DNA of 64,000 nt, from the NCBI GenBank assembly GCA_009792885.1, contig WMCF01000018.1, forward strand, positions 12,389,629 through 12,453,628. Direction: 5' to 3'. This DNA is from Eremophila alpestris peregrina (Eukaryota > Chordata > Aves > Passeriformes > Alaudidae). The notes below the pieces were generated by a model. The model was given only the letters and a program-made list of their open reading frames with translations. It did no database searches and was not told where the DNA came from. A program made the translations under genes and the position numbers. Of the stretch, positions 24,850-37,778 are shown one piece after another; within the stretch, counting starts at the first letter, position 1; each line of letters begins with the position of its first letter.

Positions 24850-25630
24850 CAAAATCAGTTGTGCTAACACATGAACTGTTCACGATTCTTCATTTCTAAT
24901 TTGTCATGTAATGCCATTTAATTTTCTGTACCATTTTTCACGTGCCCACCTGAGCCAATTTCTACTTTTCCACTCTCCACTTGATGGTGCCCTTTAGGAA
25001 AAGGAAATTTCTTTGTTTTTATGGCAGGCAGAGCAGACCCTCACCTGGAAATGAACTTTTCCAAATTACATTTAGAAATGAAGCAGAGTACCAGGATTCT
25101 TGTACCCACTTTCTAGAATATCTTTCCAATTTTATGTGCTGTTATCCCAGTGCCTCCACTGACTCCAAATTAACCCATTTTTGCCTCACAGAGTCTCTGA
25201 GCCAGAGAGAAAGAGCCACAACAGCTGCAGAACTTTACTCACAGTAAATTGTTTGTTTTGACAAGCTTCAGATAACTTAAGAGTTAATGGTGCAGAAAAT
25301 GTGAGAATCACAATTTGTTCCTTATTCTACACCTTGCAAAGAATTTGGCCTATTCTTTTATGCTTCATAGTCCAAAATTATGAATCTTTGTTCAAAACTT
25401 CACTTCTGTGAAGACAAAACCCACTCTCTTTCCATATGGGTTGCGACAGGGCTGCACCACATTAGCTGCTCTAGCTTATGATCACTAAAATAACAAATGA
25501 TAAATGATAAAAAACAATAAATAAGATAAATTAAAGATGCACAACAATTGTTTCACTAATGAGGGAAAAAAAAAAACAAAACCAAAACCCAAATCAAAGT
25601 AAACAAAGTGTGATTTTTTGGTGTATTTCG

Positions 25631-25737
25631 TAGAATCATAGAATCATTGGAAGTTTTGTGTTGGAAGGAACTTAGATCACCTAGTTCTGATCCCCTGCTG
25701 TGGGCAGGGACTATTTCCACTAGACCTTGTTTTCACA
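25631..25737 (-). mobile_element. CR1 LINE 3'-end fragment
   Basis: The + strand shows AGAATCATAGAATCATTGG, then TTGGAAGGAAC, CCCCTGCTGTGGGCAGGGAC and CCACTAGACC, the complement of a CR1 3' terminus. Divergent and truncated. Confidence 0.8.
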
Positions 25738-26277
25738 GTGATAACGTTTAAACAATTTTCAGTAAAACTCTTAAGAAAATTAAGTGAAAAACAAGTATTT
25801 AAGGTGAATTCCGGGCTTAAACCCCTCCATTCTTCTTAAAGAAGGAGAAGCTTAATGGTGTATTTTAAAGTGCTTTTGTAGTACTTACACCCTGAGCTGA
25901 GAGCAGGCGTTCAGGCCATGGCTGCTAATGGTGCTCCCACTCCTGGCACAGATGGTTTTTATTTTGTGCTAGACAAGCACCCTTAAGAGTTATCATCAGC
26001 TCATTAAAATAGTTGAAACATACCCAGGGAAGGAATTAAAGGCATGAAGCAGCAAGTATCGAAACCGCCAACAAATGTCAAGTGGGCAAATGTGATTTCC
26101 CAGAAACTCAACCGAGTGTCCCTGACAAAGCAAAGCTGGGACACAGTTGTTCAAAGAGCTCCTGTGATGTCTGCCCTGAGAGATCCTGATCCATGGAATG
26201 ATGGGGGCTTTCTGTGCCCTGCTGGTTCCCTGGGTACAAACCTCTGCATTTACCACACATTCTGACAGGGAAAGCCC

Positions 26278-26470
26278 ATAGAATCCTAGAGTGGTGTGGA
26301 TTGGAAGGGAGCTTAAACATCATCTGCTTCCAAACCCTAGGAACACCTTCCACTATGCCAGGTTGCTCCAATCCCCATCCAGATTGGCCTTGGACATTTC
26401 CAGGGATGGGACAGCCACATCTCCTCTCCAGGGCAACCTGTGCCAGGGTCTCCCCACCCTCTGAGTGAAG
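26278..26470 (-). mobile_element. CR1 LINE 3'-end fragment
   Basis: It starts at ATAGAATCCTAGAGTGG and contains CACCTTCCACTATGCC, GGTTGCTCCAATCC, GGCCTTGGACATTTCCAGG and GGGCAACCTGTGCCAGG, the standard order of a complemented CR1 3' end. Confidence 0.88.
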
Positions 26471-29201
26471 GTGATAAAGGGTGGATGCTTCCCAGGATTA
26501 TCCAGGAACCTCCCATGGTCTCAATCCCTCACCTCAGGAACCCCATGGAATCCCAAGCAACCACACTGTGAAAGAAAAAGCACAAGGAAACATTCCTGAG
26601 TCCAGGAACAGGGGTGTCAGTGCCTGTATGAGCCATCCCAAATACCCCAAATTTTTCCTGGGCAAAGCTGAGCAAAGGAAAGACGATCCAATTTGCTTTT
26701 GCTGAGTGCAGGTTGCCATCCCAGGAGTGTGCAGGTGTTCCCACTCCGTGGTTTGCATGGGTGGCAAACACAAGACAATTTACAAAAAGCCTAGAAATGT
26801 GCTTTGGATTTATCCCTGAGAAACCCTTGTTGCTCCACTGACTCTACAGACAATCTAGGCAGATTTGGGCCCCAACTTTACCCACCCATCTTTGGAAAGA
26901 AATGCATATTCTGCCTCCCCATTGTAACTGCAGCAATTTAATTTTAGATTTCATCTTGCTCCACTCTCCGTAGACTTTTAACACGTGCAAGGGAAGAAAG
27001 GCAATTGAAACCCAACATAATGACAGCCAGCACTCCAGGAAGCTTCCATTGTCCTTCCACATCCACCAGCTGCACCAGCCACAATCCACAGCTCAATGTT
27101 TTTAAAAATTAGGGTGACACAATAATACAAACACAGAGTTTCTCATTGTATTTCAAGGTTTTTTGCTGCTTTTACCCAGCTGAAGTCTGGATGTGCCAAG
27201 TATCAGGCAATAAATCATATCAGGAATATGGATGTTATGATTCAGTTAGAGCCTGGGCTTGTGTAAACATCAATGTGCAAACATTTGTGTCAGGAATGGT
27301 TCTGGGTTTCATTCAAGCTTGATGCCCTTGAAAGTACCAAATATTTTGTATATAAGTTGTCTGCTGTTTCCTAAATTAGCTTAGAATTCTTTCTGGGGGG
27401 CAAATGCATAATTTTACAGACTTTCCAAAGCTGAATCATGGAGTAGAAACTTTGTTTAATTACTATTGGAAAGTAAAACTTTCCAGGGACCTGTGCTCCT
27501 GACCACTCCCATGTAGCCATGGATGCCTGTCCGTGGCCATTCCTGTTCCTCTGCAGGCCTGCAGCCTGTAATCCTGTGATAAATTACTGTATAGTGCAGA
27601 ATTTGGTGAGGGCAGAGCACAAAATAAACACAGGAGCACAGAATGGATGGAGGGAAGTGACAAAGGGCACACAAGGTGGATTTTCATAGCACTCAGAAAG
27701 ATTCATTTGCTTTCACCTTGATTGAATTCTGTGCCCTACAGCCCCAGGGCCATACCTGTTTGAACCAGAGATTTTCACCTTTTCAATCATTTTTTTATCA
27801 GGTTTATAAGTTTGGATAAAAAAAAAGAACCCCAAAAAGTCAATACACTCCCCTGCTCAAGATTTCCTGAACTTCCTGATCTGTCATGCTCTAAAGTTTG
27901 CCATGAATTGCCCTCATTGTGCCTTTTCCTCTGTTTTGTTTCTATTTTTGTCTCAGAGCAGGAATCGAGAAGCTGGTGGAAAATGATTGGTGCAGTGATA
28001 ATATTGGCCCATTTTTTGGTAGAATTTCCAGAAAATTTTTACCTCTTTCTCATCTTTTCCTTTACACTTTATTTTCAAGAGAGGGACCATTATCACTTAG
28101 AGCAGATCCCTCTGTTTAATCTCTTCTCCCTTTAGCCTGTGCTCAGTTCCCAGCTCTAAAGGGTGTATCCTTACTCCTGGACAAAAACTTGGAGGGACCA
28201 TTTATTAATTAATTTTTTTTTTCTTTGCCATTGAAAGCAAACAGAACAATGTTTCCTGGAAGCATGGGAGCCAAACAGCAACTCTGGACTAAAAGTGGCT
28301 GTTAAGTGCAATTGCTGGAAGCAGTCATAGGGGTTTTTTTGGTTTTTCTTTTTTTACCCCTGAAAAGTAAATGGAGCACTTGCAGGTACCAATCTGCCCA
28401 AAACACAGATGTAAAAACAACAAGTTGCAGCACACATTTGATTTCCTTTGGGGATCTCCAACTTTTTCTTGTTTCACCATTTCACATTATTACTTAATCA
28501 AGAAGAATCTGAAATAAAGGGAAGAGAGAGAAATGATGGGCCTGCCTGATGCTGTATCCTATCAGTGCAGTGAGGGAAGAGTGTCACTGTGTTTTCAGTC
28601 TTGGAGCCAGATCTGATTTACTCAAAATTATTTAACTTTGTTCAAGGAGTGAAAGAGGAACTAAATTATATTCCTGTCTGGCTTTACAGTGGTTTGGCAA
28701 TTGTCATGGCAATGTGAAATGGTTTGTTTTTTTTGTGATACTAAGGAGAGGCCATTAATGTTTTCATGTGGGCTGTAAGAGACCTGAGCTCAGCTCTGTC
28801 TGGCCAAGACTCAGGTCAGGCAAGGGAGGGAATCTCAGACACTTATTCCAATCTGTGGAAGCCAAAAGACCTGTGATGTGACAATTTTACACATATTCCT
28901 TGCTAACCCATGTCATTCAATCTCTGTTAATCTCCAAAGTGTTCTCCAATGAGCCTTTTTTGTAAACATTATTGATAAGGGAGATCTGATCTGACAGACT
29001 GTGATTTATTTGCCACAGGTGGGTATTTTGTCTCTAGGACTTTTGGTTTTTCCATTTGTGTCATAGCTGAGGCTGCCAGATTTGCATGATTTTTAATTAA
29101 CCTTTGCCTGGAGAATGCACAGAAAATGCTTTATGACTCCAGGTTCATATTTCCCTTTCCATGGCTTGTAGGGAAAAGACTGGAAGGAATGGGGGAGTTG
29201 T

Positions 29202-29233
29202 AAAACAAACAAACAAACAAACAAACAAACAAC
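29202..29233 (+). repeat. (AAAC)n microsatellite
   Basis: Eight AAAC units in a row, followed by A/C-rich sequence. It resembles the much longer A/C arrays at 35 and 37 kb. Confidence 0.95.
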
Positions 29234-32200
29234 CCCAAAATCCCACCAAAAGACCCCACCTGCTCAAGAATTTTCAAGATTCATATGCAGCTTGGATGAA
29301 GCCACCTTGGAATGGGAGGGGTAGATCTCAGTTGTTTTATTAGAAGTCATATCACACTACTTGCTCTTGGCTCAAGCAGACAAGAAACTGATAATTTTAT
29401 TTACTTATATAAACATATCCTAAAGTGTCATATCTTGGTGACATTTCAGGAGGGTGTCACTCTCAGTTGTCACCTCTCTCTGCCCAATATGTACACAGGA
29501 ATGGGCTTTTCCAAAAACTGGACTCCAGCAAGGTGAGGAACACCCTTGGTCCTCCTGTTGTGTGCGGTCTGGGAGTGGCTGTTTTTGGAGAACTCAGAGA
29601 GATGACTGATTTCTGTCTCCTGCTCAAGCTTTGTCAGGAGTGAAGCTGTGATTCTGCTCAGAACCTGAACTATTTTACTTTGAGGGGCTTTAAAAACAAC
29701 CTGGTCCCTGTGTGACCACTTAAGTGACTTGGGCACTTGAGGTTCCCTTGTTTGAGCTGTGTTTATGTCCTCACTCAAGTGCTTTGGCTCGTCACATGAG
29801 GACTTCTCACAGGGATTTTCAAGCACTTCATGCTTCCATCGCATCTGGCCTTTTGTCAAAACATCCAGAGTGGTTAATTATTACTCTGTGGTTTCCACTG
29901 AATGAACAATAAACTCTTTCTTTCCCTAAAGGATTGTTTGTCCAATTAACTGCTTTTGTCCGATATTGTTAAAAAGCCTTGACTTTGGCTCCTTGATACA
30001 TAATAGCTCTTTCCTGAACCCATTCAAACATTGGATTCATTGTTAGATTTTAATAATGGCCTCAGAAAAGCCATAGGGTTTCACCACCATGCATTTATTC
30101 CAAATATAAATCAGCATAAATGACCTAAGTAGTGCCCAGTCCTATGAGCTTGGCTTAATAAAGTCACTTGGGTGTTTTGCATGAGTAAAGAAAAATGGAA
30201 TAGAAATGGGAGAGCTGCAAAGCTGCAGAGTTAATTAATTGGCAATCTATGGGGTTTAGTGATAGCTGAGGTGTGGAAACCTCAGTGGGATCCCACCCTG
30301 TGCCAGGCTGGATTCTCAGATGGGCTTCTGATTTTCCTGTACCTCAGTAAAAAGTGGGGATGTAGCTGTGTAAAACACTGCATGGAGTCTGGCATATGGA
30401 AAAGCACAGATGTGGGCCAGAGTTATGCAAAATTACTGAGGAATTACTGTGTGGAACCTCTCCAACTCCTGTCATCCCAGGGAAGATGTGGAACAGTTCT
30501 TGGATGGGTTTGGATGGAGACACAGGTGGCAGCTGATATTAAATTCACAGACATGATTTGGACAGCTGTTTCAATGGTTTCATTTAGGGCTTTGGATTTT
30601 TTTTTTAATGATAGTTTTTTTATGTGGGAGGGAAATATTATCTTTTCATTATCTTTGAATGTTTTGCAGCAGATTCTTATTTTTAATAACATTAGGACAC
30701 TGTATAATTCTGTTATTCTAGCAAAGATGTATTTTGACTTGCAAGCCAAGAATTATAAATTCAGATGCTGTCAAGGCAGGAGTTCACATGTGAGATGATT
30801 TTCTGAAGGCCCAATAAAATCACTGCAGGTCTACTGAATTCACTCAGTGAAACAGGAAAACTCTTCAGATGATAAAACAAGGTTTAACTGGATAACTGGA
30901 AACTACCTTGAAAATATTGATGGGATCCTGATAGACCCTGATAGAAACTGTCTCCCTTGTACATGATTATATAGATTTATACAATCAGGACACCAAGACA
31001 GGATCTGTAGTTTTGAAGAGAATATTTTTTAAAAATCATAAAAATTCCAACAAAAATAAAAGCATTTCAAATATTTGACGTGGATCTTTACACTCCAGTT
31101 TTTATCTTATAGCTAAGTTTGACATCTTAAAGAAAAATATATTGATTATCAAAAATAAAATGTATTTCCTTGACAGAATGACAAACACTGGAGAAGACTT
31201 TAAATCTTGTCTTGTCTGGTGAGAAAGAAGGATTTTATATTCAGCTGTGTCAACTGCCTCTCAATCACATTTAGATATAGACAGAAATTTTTTGCCTGTA
31301 CTGAAATAGAAATCCAGCAGAGCACTAGAATTTTAGCACACAGTTGTCTCATTAATCTGTGCCTCTGGCTGGTGGAGGCAGTTTGGCTGCTCTGCAGAGA
31401 TTTTTAGGATCTCAGACCTCCATGAGACATGGCAAAGAACTGGGGGCATTCCCTGGGGAGACTTTGAGCCCAAATCTAATGGAGATGGAAGGAGGGAGGA
31501 CAGGCTGTGGGGTCCCAGCCTGTAGGAGAAACCTCAAATTTGGATATACAAATCAATGTCTCTAACAGGGGGGGCAAGTGAAATTCCTGTGTATAAAACT
31601 TCCTCTGTCCATGTCTGTGGCCTCCAACAGCCACCTAAAGCCAAGAAATCTCTGACAGTGACATGAAAGTTCCATTTTTCCTTATCCAAATCCAGCTGGT
31701 AGCTCACTCATGTTCTGCCTGATGGTTACATGTGGAAGCCTGAAGCCTCCCAACCCCTCTGGAGCTGAGATTTCACAGGGATGGATGCTCCCTTAAACAC
31801 CCTCATGTGCACAAGACCAGCCCTGCTGCCTTTCCTGATCCCCCAGGATCCCTGGGATGTGGACAGGGGCCTTGCTGCTCCCTGCACTTCTGTTTAAGGC
31901 AATCCCACAGGAGTGGTAACTAAAGAAAACCGTCTGCAACCTGGAGTTTTAAAAATAGCAGCAGATGGCTGGAGCTCTGCCCCCAGCTGGGCTGCAGTTT
32001 GCAAAAGCTCGTGGAGGATTTTAAGGTCAGGCCTGCACTGTGGGAACAAACAGCCCCTGTTGTGCTGGAACTGGAGACTGAAAAACGAGCCTCAGCAGGA
32101 GCTGCTCCCTGATTCTTTTCAGGCCCTTTCAGGAAGGTTGTCCTGCTTTGTTCCCTCAGCCAGGCAGACTGGGGATGGGACAGGGCTGGCTGCACTACAG

Positions 32201-32369
32201 AGAGCATCCCTTCTCAGAAAACTGCACTGTTTGTGCATCTCTCCCTTTCTACAGACACCTCGTAATATTTCCATCTTTTATTGCAGATATTCATCAGCTT
32301 CTGACCTGACATGGTTTGCTTCTCCTCTGCTTCACACTGGAATGTGTCATTGGGCCAGCCCCAACTTTA

Positions 32370-32525
32370 GAATCACAGAATGGTTTGGGTTGGGAAGGAA
32401 CTTAAAGATCATCTCATTCCAACCCCCTGCCATGGGCTGGGGCACATTTTGCTGAACCAGATTGCTCAGATGCCAATTCCCCTGGCCTTGAACAGTTTCA
32501 GGGATGAGGCATCCACAAACTCTCT
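32370..32525 (-). mobile_element. CR1 LINE 3'-end fragment
   Basis: TAGAATCACAGAATGG, TTTGGGTTGGGAAGG and CCAACCCCCTGCCATGGG are well conserved, followed by a diverged CTTGAACAGTTTCAGGGATG segment. Complement orientation. A short (GAT)n run follows at 32563-32582. Confidence 0.88.
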
Positions 32526-32582
32526 GGTCTTGGTATCTTTCTTTGCTTCAACCCTGCCCTGATGATGATGATGAAGATGATG

Positions 32583-35089
32583 TATTTCACACCTTTGTCA
32601 CTGCCTTAAAAGGAATTTGTTCTCTCAGTTCTGCAGCATCTTCCCTCTTTGGCTTTCAGAGCAGAGGTTCTTCACCCATCAGTACACCAGGCAATCAGCA
32701 CTGGGCTGCTCAGCTCCCTCCCTTCTCACAGGGCTTCTGGCACAGCCATGAATGTATGCAGGGCACCCATATTTTGGAGTAGGTAAAATTAGGACCCTCT
32801 TCTTTCATTTTCCCTGCTGAAATATCCAATAGCATTCCCACTTGAAGAGCTTTGGCTTGGACTGTGAATGATGGACCACTTATTTTGTTTTTATTATGCT
32901 CTTTGTCTTGAATTTCTTTATATTTTTTTTTCCAAAGAAGAAAGACACTTTTCTTAAACATATCAGGTTTGAAAAAGATTCCCTAAAGTATCTTACAAAC
33001 CTTGATTTCCTTCTTAATTGGTGTCTAGAGCATTTCCATAAAATGCTATAGAAGTTGTTGCCTCACAGCTGGCTGAAAATATCTGGAAGTCCTGCTTGAT
33101 TTCTTGCCTTTACCCAGCCACCTCACTAGAATTTGAAATCACAGTAAATATTGGGCTGATAAATAAACAGGGACACAGCAAAAGCTTAACTACCTGAAGG
33201 CAAAGCTCACATTTCTTCCAGTGAGCAGCAAACCTTTGGTGATCCCAGTGGTGAAGGACACGTGCCATCCTTCAGTGACGGAGTTCTGAAGCATATTTGT
33301 GTTGGACAAGGAAACCACATCCCTGATCTGTCAGGACGGGACCTGAGGCCTCTGAGCCTTTAGATACCAGTGCAAAGTGAGCAGCAGAAAGGCAGAAATC
33401 ACATGGTGGGCACAGCATCCAGCCTGTGTTTGCTGGCATTGTGTCACCAAGGAGCTCCCCTGAGCTAAGGGAGAGACAGGAAATGTAGCATTTATTCCAG
33501 CAAATGTGACCTCCAGGAGTTTTCTCCATGGATTGAGTCATTCCAAGGCTTTGTCAGACAGCTTACAGCAGTCTGGGGTGGGGCCAGAGGGAATGAGGGC
33601 TGGGATACAGTTGTGACTGGAAGGTGGACAATGGCCGAGGTGGGACAGGGAAGTGCTGCTGCCCACGCAGGTCACTCATTTGATGCAAAAGCTTTGCCAA
33701 GCCAAGGGCTGCTGGAGTGGAAAGCACATTGTCTTCAGGGTTCCCAGCTGTGCCAGAGCCCTGCTGCACCACGGGGAGTTAACACACTGAGTGCCTTTGG
33801 GTGCTTCTTGCACAGTGTCCCGTTCTGGGAAAGAGGGATGAGCAGAACACGCTGTGATTTAGTGAGAGAAAGCCCTTTGAAGACAATCAAAACACAGCCT
33901 GAAGATCCTGGGAGGGGATGAGACCAGTGCAGCTTGGGCACAGAGAAATTCCTCCCAGGAGTTGTCCCTCCCCAGCCTGGCTCTCACCAAGGACAAAGGC
34001 CAATTCTTAACCCCCCAGTGTGACAGAGACAGCTTGGGGATGGAGATTTCCCTGCTCTCTCTCCCAAGGCTGGCTCCAGCGAGGTGCAGAGACCCTTTGA
34101 CAGCTTGACAAATGTTTTTCAGCACCATCCAAGTGCACTTCTGGGTTAGACCCCTCTCTCCTCTTCACAAAGTGGCTCTGTGTTGTCCCTTTGGCATCCA
34201 GAGACAGGGCTTGTTTCTAGCCAGCCCAAAGGACCCTGCTCTTTAAAAGAAAAACAAAAATAGATCCTTCAAACCAGCAGAATGAGGAGACAGTGAGACC
34301 CAAGGAACTTGCCAGGAAGGTCACATGGGTGGGATGCCCAATGTGTTTTCTCCATCCCTACTCACAAACATTTGGGTGTCTGCCTTTAATAAATACAGCA
34401 GGCAATGAAAGGAACTGGGAAAGGAAGGGGCACCTTCCAGGGATGTGCTCCAATTAAAGGAAAAATAGTGATTTCTTTGACTCTATTTAAAAATTTGGAG
34501 CAACTCTTCTATATGGACTTACAAGATGCTGGTGTCTGAAAGGCTTCAATGACCTCACAGCCACCAAGAGTGGGGAATGGTGTTTTCACACTGCGTCAAG
34601 GTGGGGTTGGTTTTTTACACCTGAAATAAATTTGCAGGTTTTCTAGTGCCCTCTGTCACTGTCAGATCTTGGGGCAGAGCAGGGATGTGAGGGTGTGCAC
34701 AGTGGGGCTGGTGTGGGGATTTATTTCCAGACCCCATTTCCCTGCCAGGGCCCATGGTGCAGAGTGCCAGCTTGGGGCTGGGCCAGTATTGTTGTGTTCT
34801 GGGAAAACACCACAAAAGCTCCTCCTTGGGCTCTGATAAGGGGTCAAGCTAAGCTCAGCAGCAGCCAAATCATCCCAATTTGCAGCATGATGGAGACTGT
34901 GATGGCAGTGAGGTTGGGGCTCTCCAAGAACATGAGCTCATGTCTAGAAAAAGAGAGTGGAGGAAGGGTTTGCTCCTGGTCCAGCCACCCAGTGCCATTC
35001 ATGTCTTACACAAAGAGAGGCAGCATTTGTTACCCAGAAGCAAAATGAAGCAGTATCCAAATAAAAGTTGGGAAAAAAAATGCTCCAGG
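32583..35089. other. Intergenic, no gene recognised
   Basis: A somewhat GC-richer block lies at 33.5-34.2 kb. I see no splice-flanked coding sequence and no repeat I can name. Confidence 0.45.
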
Positions 35090-35312
35090 AACCAAAAAAC
35101 AAACAATGAAACGAACAAAACCCCCCTCATAAAACAAACAAAAACCCACAACCAATCAAACAAACTAACAAAAACAAACAAAAAAAGAAAAAAAAGAAAT
35201 AGAAAAAAAAATAACCCCCCTAAAAAACCTCCCACAAACAAACAAAAAAACAAAACAAAACAAAACCCCCCCCAAACAAGCAAACAACAATAACAAAAAA
35301 ACCCCCATAAAA
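35090..35312 (+). repeat. A/C-only low-complexity array (first)
   Basis: About 220 bases composed almost only of A and C, with CAAA, AACAAA and AAACCCCCC blocks. The complementary strand is G/T-only. Confidence 0.9.
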
Positions 35313-35972
35313 CCCCAAACCTGGGATATTTGCAGAACTTCAGAGTATCCTGCTGTCACACTGTAACATGCACCTGAATATGGATGTACAGGACAAGCAC
35401 ACAAATTTACTCTTCTTCCTCTCAGGTGAGATTTTTGAAGACATTGGACTGAATTAAAAATTCAGATATCAATGTTATTTTCTGGGGATTCTGCTCCTAA
35501 TGCACTCACATTTCTGAATGCCTGTGAGATGTCATTGCCTGTGGTTTCCTATCTCTGATTGGGACACAACTTCTGCTCTAAAACTGGGGTTGTGTGTGAA
35601 AATTAATTGTATTTTTACATCAACTCTATCACTACCAGCAAGCTCTGTCTCAGTATTTTAATATTAACACTGCAAAAGAAACATTTTATTCCTATACAAA
35701 GTTCCTGTGAACTTTAATTACTTAAGACCTGCAAATACTCTGATTTACAAATTTCATATAGTATTTCTTGACGTTTTTATGGATATAGTTACACAGGATG
35801 AGGCTGTAGCAAATATTTCTAGGTTAAAATCTATTTCTTTGGGTTTGAGGGTTTAAACCTGGTCCTTGCTGCATTGTGGTCCTGTGTGTGTTTTGAATAT
35901 TTTAAAAAGGCAGGGCAACGCTTTAGCAAGATCTCCATCAAACAATAGAATGTGTAATTACTGAAATTAAAT

Positions 35973-36028
35973 TAATTAAATTTAATTATTTAAATTAAAA
36001 TAATTAAATTTAATTATTTAAATTAAAT
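35973..36028 (+). repeat. 28-bp AT tandem duplication
   Basis: Two adjacent 28-base copies (35973-36000 and 36001-36028) differ at one base. They contain only A and T and are internally palindromic (TTTAAATT, AATTAAATTTAATT), so the segment could extrude hairpins. Confidence 0.93.
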
Positions 36029-36666
36029 ACTCTGGTGTCCCACTAGATTTGGGTTTTTTTTCTTCTCCACGTGGTGCAGAATTATTCTTATTTTTAAATA
36101 ATACCTTTTCATCACACAAAAAATATTCTGTGTAGTGACTATGACAAAGCTCCACAGCAAGACACTCTCTGAAGGTTGTACCAGCTCTTCTCTTGAGGGC
36201 TATTAAGGAAGAAAAAAGAAGAAACAATAAAATCTTGCTTTGAGCTGAATTGTTCCAATTTCCTTGTCCAAGCTGGAAGCATAGAAAAGAAACAAACACC
36301 AAGAAATGTGTTTGGGTATTGAAGTGCCTGACTGTCTCTGACAACACTGTCATCTGTGTTTCTTGCTGTCATTCTGCTTTCTTGGAACCTTTTGAGGGTT
36401 TTTAAAATAACTCTCTCCCTTTCATAATTTTAGAAGTGCTTCAGAGGAGATGAAGATGCTACTGATGTAGTTTTGATGTTTTTTAATGTAGTTTTCAACT
36501 CATTCACTTTTCTTCGATGTCACTGATGGTTTACAATTAAAATTGTTTTACAAATAGCTCCCTCTCTTCCTTCATAACTGTTCCTCTTCAGTCTCTGGAG
36601 AATTATTGCTCAAACTCTCATCTTTAGCCACAAATCTGCCTTTTTTTTTTTTTTTCTTTTGCCCAG

Positions 36667-36720
36667 GTCAAGTGGGATGAACTCGTGGCCTTTTCAAGCT
36701 CACAGGAGACAGATTCAGTA
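36667..36720 (+). other. Exon-like segment of unknown status
   Basis: A strong pyrimidine tract ending in CCCAG (36641-36666) is followed by an open frame beginning VKWDELVAFSSS and then a consensus GTGAGT donor at 36721. The frame stays open until a TGA at about 36778. I do not recognise the peptide, and 18 codons is too short to be significant. It may be a cryptic exon or part of a non-coding transcript. Confidence 0.15.
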
Positions 36721-36884
36721 GTGAGTGACTTACTCACAATTCCTGTGAAACTTCCAGGATTGTCACCCAGCCAGTGGTGATGGCTCTGTCACTGTCACTG
36801 GGACTCTCACAGAGGGGGGAGTTACCTCACACTCAGAGCTGGGGCTTGCTGGTCAAATGATATTCCAGAAGAGAGATTGAAAAC

Positions 36885-37410
36885 ATCCAAAAAACCCCAC
36901 AGACAAACAAAGAAACAACAAACAACACCCCCACAAAAACAAACAAACAAGGAAAAATAAACAAAACAAAAAAAACCCCAAAAATCAAACCAAAAAGACC
37001 CCCAAAACCTGAAAAAAACCCCCAAAACCCCAAACAAACAAAAAACAACAAACAACCTCCCCACAAAAACAACAACAAAAAAAACCCAAGAAAAGCCAAA
37101 ACAAAAAAAAAACCCACCAAAAATCAAACCAAAAAGACCCCCAAAACCTTAAAAAACCCCCCAAAAAACCCCAATCAAACAAAAAAACCCACAAAACAAA
37201 ACCAACCAACCAACCAAAGAAACAAACAAACAACCTCCAAAAAACCTAAAGGCCGAAAAAAAAACCCCAAACCCCAAAACAAACCAAAAACACCTCCAAA
37301 ACATGAAAAAGCAACAACCCCCCCAAAAAAACACAACAAAAAGCAAACAAAAAGCCAACAAAAATACTCAAAAGAAAACAAAACAAAAGCCAAAAAAGAA
37401 AAAGGAAAAA
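36885..37410 (+). repeat. A/C-only low-complexity array (second, long)
   Basis: About 500 bases of almost pure A and C, with repeated CCCCAAAACC, AAACAAAC and CCAACCAACC patterns. Part looks internally duplicated: AAATCAAACCAAAAAGACCC occurs near 36980 and again near 37120. The minus strand is a G/T array with many runs of three to six G. Confidence 0.93.
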
Positions 37411-37778
37411 GCTGTTTATTTGATAGCAAGAAGAAAACTAACTTGGAAAAAAGAAAACCAACCAATATTAGTCATGCATTCTTTGGAAAAAGATTTATAT
37501 AGGAGTATGAACAATGCACACAAGAGTAACACTCAGGGAAATGAAAATATTTCCTTTAAAAAAGGTATAAAACAATCAAAATTCAACCATCATGACCCAA
37601 GTGAAAGTGATTATATATGTACTGAAAAGGGAGAAACAATCCAACACCAAAATCAAAAACCAAAGCCTTCATCGAAAAGATTTTCAAAAATCTCCTGGGT
37701 TTGGCTCCAAGAGGGTTAATTTTGTTTTTTAGTGGCTGTGTTTTGGATTGAGCAGGAGGATGATGTTGACTCCACGCT

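Larger units (their letters stand above)
23063..24870 (+). other. AQP1: Probable AQP1 3' UTR
   Basis: After the stop comes an A-rich stretch, then two AT dinucleotide runs (23875-23896 and 24203-24226) and a (GT)n run near 24402. Two AATAAA signals stand out: 23319-23324 and 24844-24849. The second gives a UTR of about 1.8 kb, in keeping with the long 3' UTR of mammalian AQP1. The first would give a short isoform. Which site is used is inference and needs transcript data. Confidence 0.45.
24871..32369. other. Intergenic, no gene recognised
   Basis: Apart from the CR1 pieces at 25.6 and 26.3 kb and the CAAA microsatellite at 29.2 kb, I see no gene. A 179-codon open frame at 30259-30798 (+) starts at GTG, has no domain-like features and lies in ordinary AT-rich DNA; I take it as chance. 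Confidence 0.5.

Noticed and set aside
30259..30798. 179-codon + strand open frame in intergenic DNA
   Set aside because: It starts at GTG, has no domain-like features, and no splice or poly-A context; likely chance.
34999..35404. Long Phe/Gly/Val-rich frames on the minus strand over A/C arrays
   Set aside because: They are translations of G/T-only low-complexity sequence. The same applies to the frames at 36822-37465.
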